Positions 1-8,714 of a DNA stretch of 64,000 nt are shown one piece after another. The stretch comes from Sporomusa sphaeroides DSM 2875 (GTDB taxonomy: Bacteria > Bacillota > Negativicutes > Sporomusales > Sporomusaceae). Position 1 is the first letter of the stretch, and each line of letters begins with the position of its first letter. The stretch spans positions 4,089,001 to 4,153,000 of the forward strand of contig NZ_CP146991.1 of NCBI RefSeq assembly GCF_001941975.2. Direction: 5' to 3'. A model generated the notes under the pieces. It searched no databases and had not been told where the DNA came from. It saw only the letters and a program-made list of their open reading frames with translations. Position numbers and translations under genes: made by a program.

Positions 1-30
1 TCACATCCTGCTACTTTAATTCATCTGCTT

Positions 31-831
31 TTATTCTTCATAAATCCCTTTGCGATGCGCTTTTAAATAGCCCATGCAGTAATCATCTTTGCCTAACAGC
101 GTCGCGCCGGCATAAATGACTCCCATCATGCTCTTATCGGTCGGATTCAAAATATACCCGTCCATCCCCAGGGTCATGGTCTGAGCCACAAACAACCGGT
201 TCAGCACCTTCCTGTTAGGCAGCCCGTAGGACACATTGCTCAGGCCGCACATAAAGTGAACGTCAGGATAGTTTTGTTTTATCAGCTTGATGGTCTCCAG
301 CACTTCGACCCCTGCTGTCTGCACACTGCTTACGGGTTTTACCAACGGGTCAAAATAGATATCGTCATCCTTAACCCCTGCCGCAGTCAATTTGCGATAC
401 AGGCTGTCCACCACCCGCATCCGGTCTGCCGCCGTCTCCGGCATTCCATGATCGTCCATGCACAGGGCAACTACCTTGGCTTTATACTTCAGTACCAAAG
501 GCAGGATTGCTTCAAATCTTGGCCCCTCGTCGGTGATGGAATTAATCATTGGCGTACCGTATTTAGCCAAGGCCAAGCCGGCTTCCAGCGCCTGCGGGTT
601 GGGGCTGTCGATACAGAGCGGCGCCTGCACGGCTTCCTGAATGGTAGTTACCAGCCACTGCATATACTCCACTTCATTAAACACCTTATTGCCGCAGTTG
701 ACGTCAATATAGCTGGCGCCTGCCTCTAACTGTTCCCGGGCCACTTGCTGAATATATTGGGCATCTTTCCCCTCAACGGCTTCACTGATGGCCTTCCGGC
801 TTGTATTAATCAGTTCTCCTACAATTAGCAC
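31..831 (-). CDS. Methyltetrahydrofolate:corrinoid methyltransferase (DHPS-like, AcsE/MtvC type)
   Basis: 266 residues, GTG start preceded by AGGAGGATTGCATT. The N-terminus (LIVGELINTSRK), an early DVNCG and a central DPLVKPVS stretch are typical of the pterin-binding TIM-barrel family that moves methyl groups between a corrinoid protein and tetrahydrofolate. It lies 15 bases downstream of the corrinoid-protein gene and is probably cotranscribed with it. In acetogens such a pair forms the second half of an O- or N-demethylase system: a substrate-specific methyltransferase loads the corrinoid and this enzyme passes the methyl to H4folate. No substrate-specific MtaB/MttB/MtvB-type partner is visible in the window, so the methyl donor is unknown; such a gene may lie beyond the left edge. 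Confidence 0.85.
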   Translation of the reverse strand: MLIVGELINTSRKAISEAVEGKDAQYIQQVAREQLEAGASYIDVNCGNKVFNEVEYMQWLVTTIQEAVQAPLCIDSPNPQALEAGLALAKYGTPMINSITDEGPRFEAILPLVLKYKAKVVALCMDDHGMPETAADRMRVVDSLYRKLTAAGVKDDDIYFDPLVKPVSSVQTAGVEVLETIKLIKQNYPDVHFMCGLSNVSYGLPNRKVLNRLFVAQTMTLGMDGYILNPTDKSMMGVIYAGATLLGKDDYCMGYLKAHRKGIYEE

Positions 832-846
832 AATGCAATCCTCCTA

Positions 847-1485
847 TTACTTATTAACCACCATCTGAGCCGCCATTTCCTTACAAGCCACGGCATCGAC
901 ACAATAGCCGTCGGCTCCGATTTTTTCCGCAAACTCCGGATATAAGGGAGCACCGCCAACCAAAATTTTAACCTTGTCTCTCAGGCCGGCTTCGGTGATG
1001 GCATCAATAGTATCCTGCATCGCCATCATAGTAGTGGTGAGCAGCGCACACATGCCAACAATCTGGGGTTTATGTTCTTTAATTGCCTCAACAAAAGTTT
1101 CAGGGGCAACGTCTATACCTATATCAATCACATTAAAGCCACCGCTTTCCAGCAGCATGACTACCAGATTTTTGCCGATATCATGCAAATCGCCCTTTAC
1201 CGTTCCCATGACAAAGGTGGATACACTGGCCGAATCCTCTGTGGATAACAACGGCTTAACAATCTTTAGACCTTCGCCCAAAGCTCTGGCACACATCATA
1301 ACTTCCGGAATAAACATTTCGCCTGACTTAAACTTGGGAGCAACTATGTCCATGCCGACCAGCAAGCCATTGCTGACAATCTCCATTGGCTTCGCGCCAG
1401 ATTCTACCAGACTCTTGGTGAGCATGATTACTGCTTCATCATCACCCTGGTATACCGCTTCTGCCAACTCTTCAAAATTACTCAT
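847..1485 (-). CDS. Corrinoid (B12-binding) methyl-carrier protein, MtaC/MtbC/MttC type
   Basis: 212 residues from MSNFEEL. This start has AGGAGG nine bases upstream; an ATG three codons earlier is too close to that site. The N-terminal helical cap (about residues 1-85) is followed by a cobalamin-binding Rossmann domain with KGDLHDIGKN, the DxHxxG motif whose His is the lower cobalt ligand. Later come GGFNVIDIG and a C-terminal LVGGAPLYPEFAEKIGADGY. Length and layout match the small corrinoid carriers of methanol, methylamine and aryl-ether demethylases. It is paired with the downstream methyltransferase. A reductive activase (RamA type) is not seen here. Confidence 0.9.
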   Translation of the reverse strand: MSNFEELAEAVYQGDDEAVIMLTKSLVESGAKPMEIVSNGLLVGMDIVAPKFKSGEMFIPEVMMCARALGEGLKIVKPLLSTEDSASVSTFVMGTVKGDLHDIGKNLVVMLLESGGFNVIDIGIDVAPETFVEAIKEHKPQIVGMCALLTTTMMAMQDTIDAITEAGLRDKVKILVGGAPLYPEFAEKIGADGYCVDAVACKEMAAQMVVNK

Positions 1486-1547
1486 ACAATACATACCTCC
1501 TAAAATTTTTTATGTTAATGTGGCACAATTAGCATTGTAACAAAAAA

Positions 1548-1752
1548 CTACCATATGTCGCCAACAGTAAATCCTTCTGGGAAAGGATCTGTCGGATCAA
1601 GCACATAATTGCTGTATCCGTAAATCCAGGCTTCTCCCCTGACAGTAGGTATAATAGCTTTCTTGCCTGGTATGCTCGGTACACCGCCTAACAACTCTCA
1701 TGGGCTTTCCGCAATGAGTCTCCACCGCTTGAAACATTCTTTCAACTGCCAT
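1548..1752 (-). pseudogene. Internally deleted proline racemase / hydroxyproline epimerase family remnant
   Basis: Two frames of the minus strand carry the two ends of one gene. From the ATG at 1752 the frame reads MAVERMFQAVETHCGKPMRVV, like the family N-terminus (QxIDTHTxGEPTRIV). After about codon 22 the homology jumps to the next frame: GVPSIPGKKAIIPTVRG, then EAWIYGYSNYVLDPTDPFP, then EGFTVGDIW and stop, like the family C-terminus (RAWITGxxxxxxDPxDPFPEGF). Roughly 280 central residues are missing. The gene is therefore dead, removed by an internal deletion that left both ends. Its site between the MFS carrier and the corrinoid gene suggests the cluster once handled a proline or hydroxyproline derivative. 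Confidence 0.8.
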
Positions 1753-1809
1753 ACTTACACCTCATTTTTATATATTAATAATTAATATTGATTCTCTGCA
1801 CAAACTCAC

Positions 1810-3093
1810 TTAAATTTGGGGGGTCATGCTTGCTTCAGAAACCCTCTTTTTGTCCATAGATTGAGTCTGTTTCATAAGCAGGAAAGCACCGATGATACCT
1901 GCTACAGAAAATGCAATGAGGAGAATGAAAATCTTGTTAAAGCCGGCTTCGACATTGCCTGCAGCGGTAGCAGCATCCAGCCAAACCCCGCAGATAGCAG
2001 GAACAATCATGTCAGGCAGAAATGCAATGAAGGAAATAATCCCGGTGCCAAGCGGTGTCATTTTCACAGGAATTCCGGCCTGCCCCATAACCGACCAGTA
2101 GGTTGCTTTCATTATGTTGGCAATGAAAGCAATAACAAGAGTCAAACCAATGCATACAGGAATGACTTTGCTGGTAAACATGATAGCAGCAATGAGCACA
2201 GCAATAATACCAAAAAGGAGTATGAACCCTTTGCCCTTGTAGGTAAAGCGGTCAAGAAGCCAACCACCAAGGAAGCCGGCGAGAAAGACAATAACGTAAC
2301 TGCGAATAATCCCGAGAGTCGAAGCAACCGATTCGGAAACATCCAGCACACGGACGGTATAAGTAGTAAGATACCCGTTACCGAGACTCCAGGAAATATA
2401 AGCGCACATAATAATCCAGGTAGTAAGCCAAATCCCTTTGTTTTTGAGAACGTCCATGGTGGTGTATTTTTCTTCTTCTTCGTTACTACCGATAACAGTT
2501 TCTTTCTTTTCTTCTTGGGGAAGGAAAATGAAAGCCAGTATCAGGAAAACAACGGTAATCGCAGCGCCAAAGAGCAAGACATAACGAAAGCCAAGAATCG
2601 GGGCGGCAGCAACATTCATGATACCGAGAAAGCAGAAACCAGTGATGGTTTGAGTAATCCCGCGGGTTGCTTCACTGCTGCCAAAAAGAGTGCTTTGGTT
2701 GCTTTCGTCACCAAGAGAACGAATGCCGCTGAGATATGCAGACCATAAAGTGGCAATACCGAAAAAACCGTAGAGAATATGGATGATGATAAGTAAGAGG
2801 TAGTTGGTAGTAAAAGCGAATAAAACTGTTACTGCAACACAACCTGCAAGAGTAACGCATATAAGGGATCGCATAGAGAAACGGGCAGCAAAGTAACCGC
2901 CGATGGGGTAACACAGTGTACTGGCAAAACTGACAGACGAGGCTAACACGCCCATTTGGGTATCATTGAGATTAAGCGCAGCTGCCATTTGGTCATAGAA
3001 GGTGTAGCGCAAGTATGGAAGCTGATAAAGAAGAGCAGCGGTACCACTAAGAATAATGAAAATCATTAGTTTCTTAAAACCGAAATTCTTCAT
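1810..3093 (-). CDS. MFS transporter, 12 transmembrane segments (organic anion/sugar-phosphate permease type)
   Basis: 427 residues, ATG start behind AAGGAGAAG. Hydrophobic segments are spread over the whole length with a hydrophilic central loop at about residues 192-212 (QEEKKETVIGSNEEEEK), giving the 6+6 layout of the major facilitator superfamily. The N-terminal half contains YTFYDQMAAALNLNDTQMGVLASS and GGYFAARFSMR, resembling the oxalate/formate antiporter and hexuronate/sugar-phosphate groups. The substrate cannot be fixed from sequence. Its place between RidA and the corrinoid genes suggests uptake of the compound metabolised by the cluster. Confidence 0.85.
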   Translation of the reverse strand: MKNFGFKKLMIFIILSGTAALLYQLPYLRYTFYDQMAAALNLNDTQMGVLASSVSFASTLCYPIGGYFAARFSMRSLICVTLAGCVAVTVLFAFTTNYLLLIIIHILYGFFGIATLWSAYLSGIRSLGDESNQSTLFGSSEATRGITQTITGFCFLGIMNVAAAPILGFRYVLLFGAAITVVFLILAFIFLPQEEKKETVIGSNEEEEKYTTMDVLKNKGIWLTTWIIMCAYISWSLGNGYLTTYTVRVLDVSESVASTLGIIRSYVIVFLAGFLGGWLLDRFTYKGKGFILLFGIIAVLIAAIMFTSKVIPVCIGLTLVIAFIANIMKATYWSVMGQAGIPVKMTPLGTGIISFIAFLPDMIVPAICGVWLDAATAAGNVEAGFNKIFILLIAFSVAGIIGAFLLMKQTQSMDKKRVSEASMTPQI

Positions 3094-3207
3094 AATCTTC
3101 TCCTTTTATTCTCTCAGAGGAGTGCCTCAAAGCAGCGGCGTGTATTGTTGTCATGGTGAAACCACCCCGTCCTTCAGACACCCCTCCGTAGAGGAGCATT
3201 TAAATTA

Positions 3208-3591
3208 CTATTCCGCCACAAAAGCTATCATCGCAGCTTCCAGTGGAGCATTAGCTGGAAGATTGCCAGCCTCGATCAATACGCGCGCAGGTTTGTGGTC
3301 TTTGAAGAAGGCAGAATAGACCTCATTGATGGCAGCGAAATCATCAAGACTTTTCACAAACACATCCACTTTAGCCACTGTATCCAGCCTGCCGCCACCG
3401 GCTTCTACGACGGAGAGCAGATTGCTTAGAACAAGCTGAGTGGCTTCTCTGATGTCTGTAACCATTTGGTTGGTTTTCGAGTCTAGCGGAATCTGACCGG
3501 AAGTGATGATAACATTACCGCATTTCGTGCCATGGGAATAGGGACCGATTGCTTTGGGCGCACTTGCGCTTTTAAGAATATCCAGAGACAT
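3208..3591 (-). CDS. ridA: RidA family enamine/imine deaminase
   Basis: 127 residues, ATG behind AAAGGAGGTCAAATTC. Typical YjgF/YER057c/UK114 fold: SAPKAIGPYSHG near the N-terminus, IITSGQIPLD, and a C-terminal PARVLIEAGNLPANAPLEA segment holding the conserved Arg that binds the carboxylate of 2-aminoacrylate-type substrates. Members hydrolyse reactive enamines from PLP enzymes, and others act in catabolic clusters. A cytosolic trimer is expected from the family. The downstream interval (3094-3207) holds no recognisable gene. Confidence 0.92.
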   Translation of the reverse strand: MSLDILKSASAPKAIGPYSHGTKCGNVIITSGQIPLDSKTNQMVTDIREATQLVLSNLLSVVEAGGGRLDTVAKVDVFVKSLDDFAAINEVYSAFFKDHKPARVLIEAGNLPANAPLEAAMIAFVAE

Positions 3592-3697
3592 GAATTTGAC
3601 CTCCTTTCCTTAATATATTTTCATAAAAGTGAACAAAACTATTTCACCGGTATGCTTTGCGTTTTGCTCACTTCTAGTACTACTAGCAACATAGGTT

Positions 3698-4555
3698 CTA
3701 CTCGCTTACTTTGCATTGGTTTGGCAGTTGCTTTGCACTATTTTTTCCAAAGGAATAATCCAAGTCCAGCGAAGCGCAAAAAGCAGACGGATCTGTGCGC
3801 TCAACTATACGCTGAAGCTTGTTTACATCCGATTTGCGGCAGATACAGAGCAGGCCAGGAATATCTGAAAGGGCAGAAACTTTACAAGGAAAAGTCGCTT
3901 GGATTTTTTGCAGAATTTCTTTACTGTGTTCAGTAAATACCACAGACATTGCATCAATTTTCATGCCATACATGACCTTATTGATTACTACAACGCAGAC
4001 ATACAGATTAAGAATGGAATACAACATCAAATCCCAGTCTTTGAGCAGCATCGAACCGACAACAATAATGATAAAATCCACAATCAACAGGATATAGCCG
4101 ATGGGGATATTGGGATATTTAAGGAGAACCAGTCGTCCTACTACCGTTGTTCCGCCAGTGGTCGCCCCTGTCGGCAGCATCATCCCCATGCCCACACCCA
4201 TCATGATGCCGCCAAAGATAGCAGCCAGCAGCATATTATCGGTAAATGGCGGCAAGAAGGCCCACCAGTCGATCAGCGCCGAAGTGAGAAGAACGGTCAG
4301 TATTGTATAGACCAGCATCTTTCTCCCCAGGTAGAATACAGCAATTAGAATAAGCGGCACATTTATGATAACGCTTAGAAGACCGATGGGAATGCCGAAC
4401 AGCGCTTTTGCAATCACCGCAATGCCGGTTACGCTTCCTGGAATAATTTTGGCAGGATCAATAAATAAGACGACGGACAAGGCATAAATAATACTACCAA
4501 TCACGATGTACAGCAGTTCCCTGCCATATTGCTTTACATTGGAAATGACACGCAT
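3698..4555 (-). CDS. YitT family membrane protein (DUF161 plus C-terminal DUF2179)
   Basis: 285 residues. Five or so hydrophobic helices fill residues 10-185, including the glycine-rich GGIMMGVGMGMMLPTGATTGGTTVVGR loop shared by YitT/YpjC proteins. A soluble C-terminal domain of about 80 residues (from YGMKIDAMSVVFTEHSKEI) is the DUF2179 module. Inner-membrane protein of unknown transport role. The chosen ATG sits directly after GAGGAGG with little spacing, so the true start could be slightly different. Confidence 0.85.
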   Translation of the reverse strand: MRVISNVKQYGRELLYIVIGSIIYALSVVLFIDPAKIIPGSVTGIAVIAKALFGIPIGLLSVIINVPLILIAVFYLGRKMLVYTILTVLLTSALIDWWAFLPPFTDNMLLAAIFGGIMMGVGMGMMLPTGATTGGTTVVGRLVLLKYPNIPIGYILLIVDFIIIVVGSMLLKDWDLMLYSILNLYVCVVVINKVMYGMKIDAMSVVFTEHSKEILQKIQATFPCKVSALSDIPGLLCICRKSDVNKLQRIVERTDPSAFCASLDLDYSFGKNSAKQLPNQCKVSE

Positions 4556-4642
4556 CCTCCTCTGTTATCTTACTGGTACTCAATAATCAGGTCATCAGCA
4601 ATAGCTACCCCTTCAGCGGTGACACTCACCGGATTCAACTTC

Positions 4643-5821
4643 TTATATAATCCCTTTTTTCTTATACATATCCGATTGTTCATCTGTGAGCCCAAATATT
4701 TCCTTGTTGTGCTGACCAAGCAATGGAGCCGGCATTTCTACCTTGCCAGGGGTTCGGGAGAATTTTATCGGACACCCCGGGATACGCATATCGCCTATAA
4801 TTGGATGCTTTATATCGACAATCATTTCTCTTGCGATAATCTGAGGATGATCAATTGACTCCTGCATATTCAGCACTGGGCCACAGGGAACCCCTGCCTC
4901 TTCCAAAATCTTTTCAACAGCATCCTTACTTCTACTGCCAACCCATGCTTGAATAATCCCCTGCAAGCTGCTCTTATAATTTTTGATCCGCAAAATATTA
5001 GTCAGGTACAATGGATTGTGTGCCAACTCCGGCATACCAATAGCCTTACAAAACTGCTCAAACAGCTTGTCGCTGCCAACGCCTATGGCGATATAACCGT
5101 CTGTTGCCTGATAAATGTCAAAAGGAGCGATGTCATTGGCACTATTTCCTTGCCGCTCAGGTATTTCCCCGGCCATCGTCGTTCTTACAACAGCGTTTTC
5201 CAGCAGGCTGAAGACGGTATCAAGCATCGCAACATCAACATACTGCCCTTCGCCGGTACGTTCTCTGTTATAAAGCGCCATCATGATACCCAGGCACAGA
5301 TGTACACCTGTTGCACTGTCGGCGATAGACGGCCCTACCTTTGTCGGCGGGGAATCGGGGAATCCGGTAATATTCACCATGCCGCCCATAGACTGGGCAA
5401 CAACATCATAGGCCGCCCGGTGCGATAACGGTCCATATTGACCAAAGCCGGAGCCGGAAGCATAAACAATACGGGGGTTCATTGCCCGTAAGCTTTCATA
5501 ATCAATACCCAATTTTTTGGTTACACCCACACGATAGTTCTCAACAACAACATCCGCAGCTTTTACCATTTTGAAGAAGAGCTCTTTTCCTTCCTCAGCC
5601 TTTAAATTCAGCGTAACTCCCTTTTTATTCCGATTTAAAAAAGCAAAATAACCGCTTTCTCCGCTGTTTTTATCAATTGGCCCCCAATTTCTCACCTGAT
5701 CGCCGCAGAGAGGTTCAATTTTAATTACCTCGGCGCCGTTATCCGCCAATAAGGCAGTACAAAACGGACCATTATAGGCATGGGTCAAATCCAATACCTT
5801 AAGTCCTTCCAGAGCCTTCAT
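4643..5821 (-). CDS. Family III CoA-transferase (CaiB/BaiF type)
   Basis: 392 residues, ATG behind GGAGGGATGACGT. Family marks: LKVLDLTHAYNGPFCTALLADNGAEVIKIEP at the start, LNRNKKGVTLNLK, VVENYRVG, and TGEGQYVDVAMLD, where the family's catalytic Asp lies. Length agrees with formyl-CoA, carnitine and benzylsuccinate CoA-transferases. These enzymes move CoA between carboxylic acids by a ternary-complex mechanism. It lies 25 bases downstream of the 2-oxoacid:ferredoxin oxidoreductase genes, so it probably recycles or moves the acyl-CoA they make. The exact acid is unknown. Confidence 0.9.
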   Translation of the reverse strand: MKALEGLKVLDLTHAYNGPFCTALLADNGAEVIKIEPLCGDQVRNWGPIDKNSGESGYFAFLNRNKKGVTLNLKAEEGKELFFKMVKAADVVVENYRVGVTKKLGIDYESLRAMNPRIVYASGSGFGQYGPLSHRAAYDVVAQSMGGMVNITGFPDSPPTKVGPSIADSATGVHLCLGIMMALYNRERTGEGQYVDVAMLDTVFSLLENAVVRTTMAGEIPERQGNSANDIAPFDIYQATDGYIAIGVGSDKLFEQFCKAIGMPELAHNPLYLTNILRIKNYKSSLQGIIQAWVGSRSKDAVEKILEEAGVPCGPVLNMQESIDHPQIIAREMIVDIKHPIIGDMRIPGCPIKFSRTPGKVEMPAPLLGQHNKEIFGLTDEQSDMYKKKGII

Positions 5822-5846
5822 ACGTCATCCCTCCTCCTATTACTGA

Positions 5847-6383
5847 CTACCTTGCCGTTGCCTGAGTATAGCCAATATTATAGCATTCCAGGTTTTTCGG
5901 GCTATTGAAGCCCTTTTTTTCAAAATACTCATTAAGTCCCTTGCCAAACTTTTCCGGGTCAATCAAGCCGGTGGCCTTCATCATGGCACCTAACATGACC
6001 AAGTTAGCGGCGCGGCTGTTCTCCAGGCTGCTTGCCTGACTGGTGGCATCAATGGTGAATACCTTGACATTTTTGGGATATTCCCGTTCTTCCACAAGTG
6101 AGCTGTTGACAATGACATAGCCGCCGTCACGCACATCGCCGATGAACTTTTCATAAGATGGTTCGTTCATAACCACCAAAATATCCAGCTTGGTGGGATA
6201 GGGGCTGCCTATCTCCTCGTCCGAAACTACCACACTGCAGCTGGCGGTGCCGCCGCGCATTTCAGCGCCATAGGATGACGTCCAGCTTACATTTTTACCG
6301 TCACGAGCGGCAATATCGATTAAAATCTTTCCGGCGGTCAAAATGCCCTGTCCGCCGAATCCGGCAAGAATGATGTCTGCCAT
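5847..6383 (-). CDS. 2-oxoacid:ferredoxin oxidoreductase, gamma subunit
   Basis: 178 residues. The start overlaps the stop of the beta subunit (TAATG), implying translational coupling. It opens with ILAGFGGQGILTAGKIL and continues with SSYGAEMRGGTASCSVVVSDEEIGSPYP, the signatures of the gamma (domain III) subunit of the KorC/VorA/PorG family. Together with the next three genes it forms a four-subunit enzyme that makes acyl-CoA and reduced ferredoxin from a 2-oxoacid. The substrate is not evident from sequence. Confidence 0.93.
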   Translation of the reverse strand: MADIILAGFGGQGILTAGKILIDIAARDGKNVSWTSSYGAEMRGGTASCSVVVSDEEIGSPYPTKLDILVVMNEPSYEKFIGDVRDGGYVIVNSSLVEEREYPKNVKVFTIDATSQASSLENSRAANLVMLGAMMKATGLIDPEKFGKGLNEYFEKKGFNSPKNLECYNIGYTQATAR

Positions 6384-7123
6384 TACTTGGCACCTCCTCT
6401 GTCAACATAGGTTCCCAGGGGGAATACCTTCTCTGTTTCGTTTTTAACTTTCTCAGCAGCCTCAACCGGTGTCATCTTCCAGTTGGTGGGACAGTTGGAA
6501 AGTATCTCGATGAGCGAAAAGCCCTTCTTGTCACGTTGATTCTCCAGCCCGCGCTTAATCATACGCTTGGTTTGGTCAACATGCTTGGCATCATACAAAG
6601 CTCCCCTGGCAACATATTCAACATCAAAATTCTTGAATACATTGAGCATGTCGACAGGCTGTCCGGCTTGTTCTTTGGTTCGCCCTTTTTTGGAGCTAAG
6701 CGTCTTATCGCCTATGAGGGTGGTAGCAAGACACAGCTGGCCGCCGGTCATACCAAAGATACCGTTATTGACAACAATCATGGTTATCGGAATATCGCGG
6801 ATGGCAGTATAGCAGGTCTCAGCCAGACCGATAACATAGGAGGAGCCGTCCCCGGCATGAACATATACGGTTTTATCAGGACGAACCTTTTTTACGCCGG
6901 TAGCCACCGCTGCACAACGTCCGTGCGGGCCGGCAATAGCGTCAAAGTCTAATGCTTCCAGCGACCAGTAGGAACAGGCTATATCCACTACACTGATTGT
7001 GTCATCTGCCATGCCGAGTTCTTCCAGGCATTCGGCAATCAGCCGCTGGATAACGCCATGGCCGCAGCCGCCGCAATAGCCGACAGGTTTGATAATGGAT
7101 ACAGGTTTTTCAAGTTTTGCCAT
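6383..7123 (-). CDS. 2-oxoacid:ferredoxin oxidoreductase, beta (thiamine diphosphate) subunit
   Basis: 246 residues from MAKLEKPVSII. This ATG has GTGGAGGTGCTGTAAG in front of it, inside the end of the alpha-subunit gene; longer in-frame extensions overlap that gene and are not needed. CGGCGHG near residue 20 is the beta-subunit motif. The thiamine-diphosphate/Mg site is seen as HAGDGSSYVIGLAE followed by VVNN. Family: KorB/VorC/PorB. It binds TPP and forms the catalytic core with the alpha subunit in the cytosol. Confidence 0.93.
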   Translation of the reverse strand: MAKLEKPVSIIKPVGYCGGCGHGVIQRLIAECLEELGMADDTISVVDIACSYWSLEALDFDAIAGPHGRCAAVATGVKKVRPDKTVYVHAGDGSSYVIGLAETCYTAIRDIPITMIVVNNGIFGMTGGQLCLATTLIGDKTLSSKKGRTKEQAGQPVDMLNVFKNFDVEYVARGALYDAKHVDQTKRMIKRGLENQRDKKGFSLIEILSNCPTNWKMTPVEAAEKVKNETEKVFPLGTYVDRGGAK

Positions 7124-7124
7124 C

Positions 7125-8207
7125 TTACAGCACCTCCACGGGCTTAACTTTTCCAGCCAGGATCTGTTTGCAGTCTTCAATAAGGCCCTCAGCGGTAGGA
7201 ACACGAACACCTGTTAAATGACCATACAGAGGTTTGCTGTGCTTACAGGCAAGCAGTATGTCCTCACCCATCTGGGTAGAAAGGCTCATCTCCACTGTCA
7301 CATACCCTTTCACACAATCCGGCATTTTCTCAAACGCCTTGCGCGGATACGGCCATACGGAAATGGGACGAAGCAGCCCCAGCTTCAAGCCTTCCTTGCG
7401 CGCCTGCCGCACAGCGGATTTGCAAACACGGGAGGAAATGCCATAGGCGACAAGCACCAGCTCAGCGTCATCGGTCATGACTTCTTCCCAGCGTTGTTCG
7501 TTTTCAAACATGGCAACAAACTTCTCTTTCATTATGGTGTCAGCAGCTTCGCGCCCAATAGTGCGGTCAAGGTTGGTGACCTTATTTTTCTTTACGCCCC
7601 GCGGTTTGCCGGTCAGCGTCCAGTCAAATTTGTCCTTATCATGCTCATAGGTTGGCGGCAGTGTACATTTTTCAATCATCTGACTGATAGCACCATCGCT
7701 TAAGATGATAACAACATTGCGGTACTTTTCCGCCAGGTGAAATGCTTCATAAGTAAGCGCTGCACATTCACTCACAGAGGCCGGAGCCAGTACAATTTGC
7801 CGGCTGTCGCCATGGCCGCCGCCACGCACCGCTTGCCAGTAGGAGTCCTGTCCTTCGGTAATTTCGCCGTCACCCAGGCCATAACGCATGACGTCTACGA
7901 TAACGGCAGGCAGATTATAGGAAGAGAGATAGGAAATGCCCTCCTGTTTCAGATCATAGCCAGGGCCGGAAGAGCTGGACATACAGCGCGCACCGGCTGC
8001 TGCCGCACCCCAGAGCATGCTCATACTGGCAATTTCATTTTCGCCCTGAATGAAGGTGCCTCCCCACTTTTCCATGTTGCTTGCCATATATTCCAAAATC
8101 TCGTTTTGCGGCGTAATGGGATAACCTGCATAGAAACGACAGCCTGCTCTAAGCGCAGCTTCGGCTATAGCCTCATTGCCTTTCATCAACATATAATCTG
8201 AATGCAA
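7125..8207 (-). CDS. 2-oxoacid:ferredoxin oxidoreductase, alpha subunit
   Basis: About 360 residues from a TTG start (first residues HSDYMLMKGNEAIAEAAL) placed seven bases after GGAGAGGAG. An earlier in-frame TTG at 8225 would put that ribosome site inside the protein. Motifs: FYAGYPITPQNEILEYM (the YPITP signature), EGENEIASM, and SSSGPGYDLKQEG. This subunit carries the substrate-facing part of the KorA/VorB family. Order D-A-B-C is the usual one for these clusters. Confidence 0.9.
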   Translation of the reverse strand: MHSDYMLMKGNEAIAEAALRAGCRFYAGYPITPQNEILEYMASNMEKWGGTFIQGENEIASMSMLWGAAAAGARCMSSSSGPGYDLKQEGISYLSSYNLPAVIVDVMRYGLGDGEITEGQDSYWQAVRGGGHGDSRQIVLAPASVSECAALTYEAFHLAEKYRNVVIILSDGAISQMIEKCTLPPTYEHDKDKFDWTLTGKPRGVKKNKVTNLDRTIGREAADTIMKEKFVAMFENEQRWEEVMTDDAELVLVAYGISSRVCKSAVRQARKEGLKLGLLRPISVWPYPRKAFEKMPDCVKGYVTVEMSLSTQMGEDILLACKHSKPLYGHLTGVRVPTAEGLIEDCKQILAGKVKPVEVL

Positions 8208-8230
8208 TTGAATTCTCCTCTCCAAATAAA

Positions 8231-8428
8231 TTATTCAATAGTAAAGACATAGTCCGGACAGACCTTGTAGCACATACCGCAGCCGATACATAGCTCTTCG
8301 TCCACAGTTATAATCTCATATCCCTTTTTATTGACTTGCTCTAAGGGAATAATTGCTTGCTTAGGACAGTTGCCCACGCATAATCTGCAACCTTTACATA
8401 GTTCGATAGTTAATCTTGCTTTAGCCAT
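8231..8428 (-). CDS. Ferredoxin-like 2[4Fe-4S] delta subunit of the 2-oxoacid oxidoreductase
   Basis: 65 residues, ATG behind GGAAGGAGTGCAGTG. Two clusters of the CxxCxxCxxxCP type: CKGCRLCVGNCP and CIGCGMCYKVCP. As first gene of the cluster it supplies the electron-transfer subunit that passes electrons from the thiamine subunits to soluble ferredoxin. Its promoter region contains the phased repeats listed separately. Confidence 0.92.
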   Translation of the reverse strand: MAKARLTIELCKGCRLCVGNCPKQAIIPLEQVNKKGYEIITVDEELCIGCGMCYKVCPDYVFTIE

Positions 8429-8451
8429 CACTGCACTCCTTCCAATTTCAT

Positions 8452-8505
8452 TATTTCGAAATGATTTTTACATATTTTGAAACGTTATATAGTTATTTTG
8501 AAACG
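8452..8505. promoter_or_regulatory. Three phased direct repeats, candidate IclR-family operator
   Basis: The 12-mer TATTTYGAAAYG occurs at 8452-8463, 8473-8484 and 8494-8505, at an exact 21-base spacing (two helical turns), just upstream of the oxidoreductase operon and in the divergent region shared with the IclR gene. The last two copies are identical (TATTTTGAAACG). The rest of the interval to 8714 is very AT-rich and has no gene; it presumably holds both promoters. Confidence 0.55.
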
Positions 8506-8714
8506 CAATTTAATAATACACTGATTTTAATTAAAAGTAAATATGGTTATTTTAAAATTCATATAATTGTACTTTCTTTTTGAAAATAATACATGATACA
8601 ATGTACATGTTATTATTCATGGAATACATGGCTCATTTGACAATGAAAATACATAAATTGTATAATGTTTAAAAAGTCATATAAATTCATGTGACATGGT
8701 GAGGAGATAGTAAA

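Noticed and set aside
1816-2748. Plus-strand open frame of about 310 codons opposite the MFS gene
   Set aside because: Low-complexity Asn/Lys-rich translation; the minus strand encodes a clear 12-helix carrier over the same bases.
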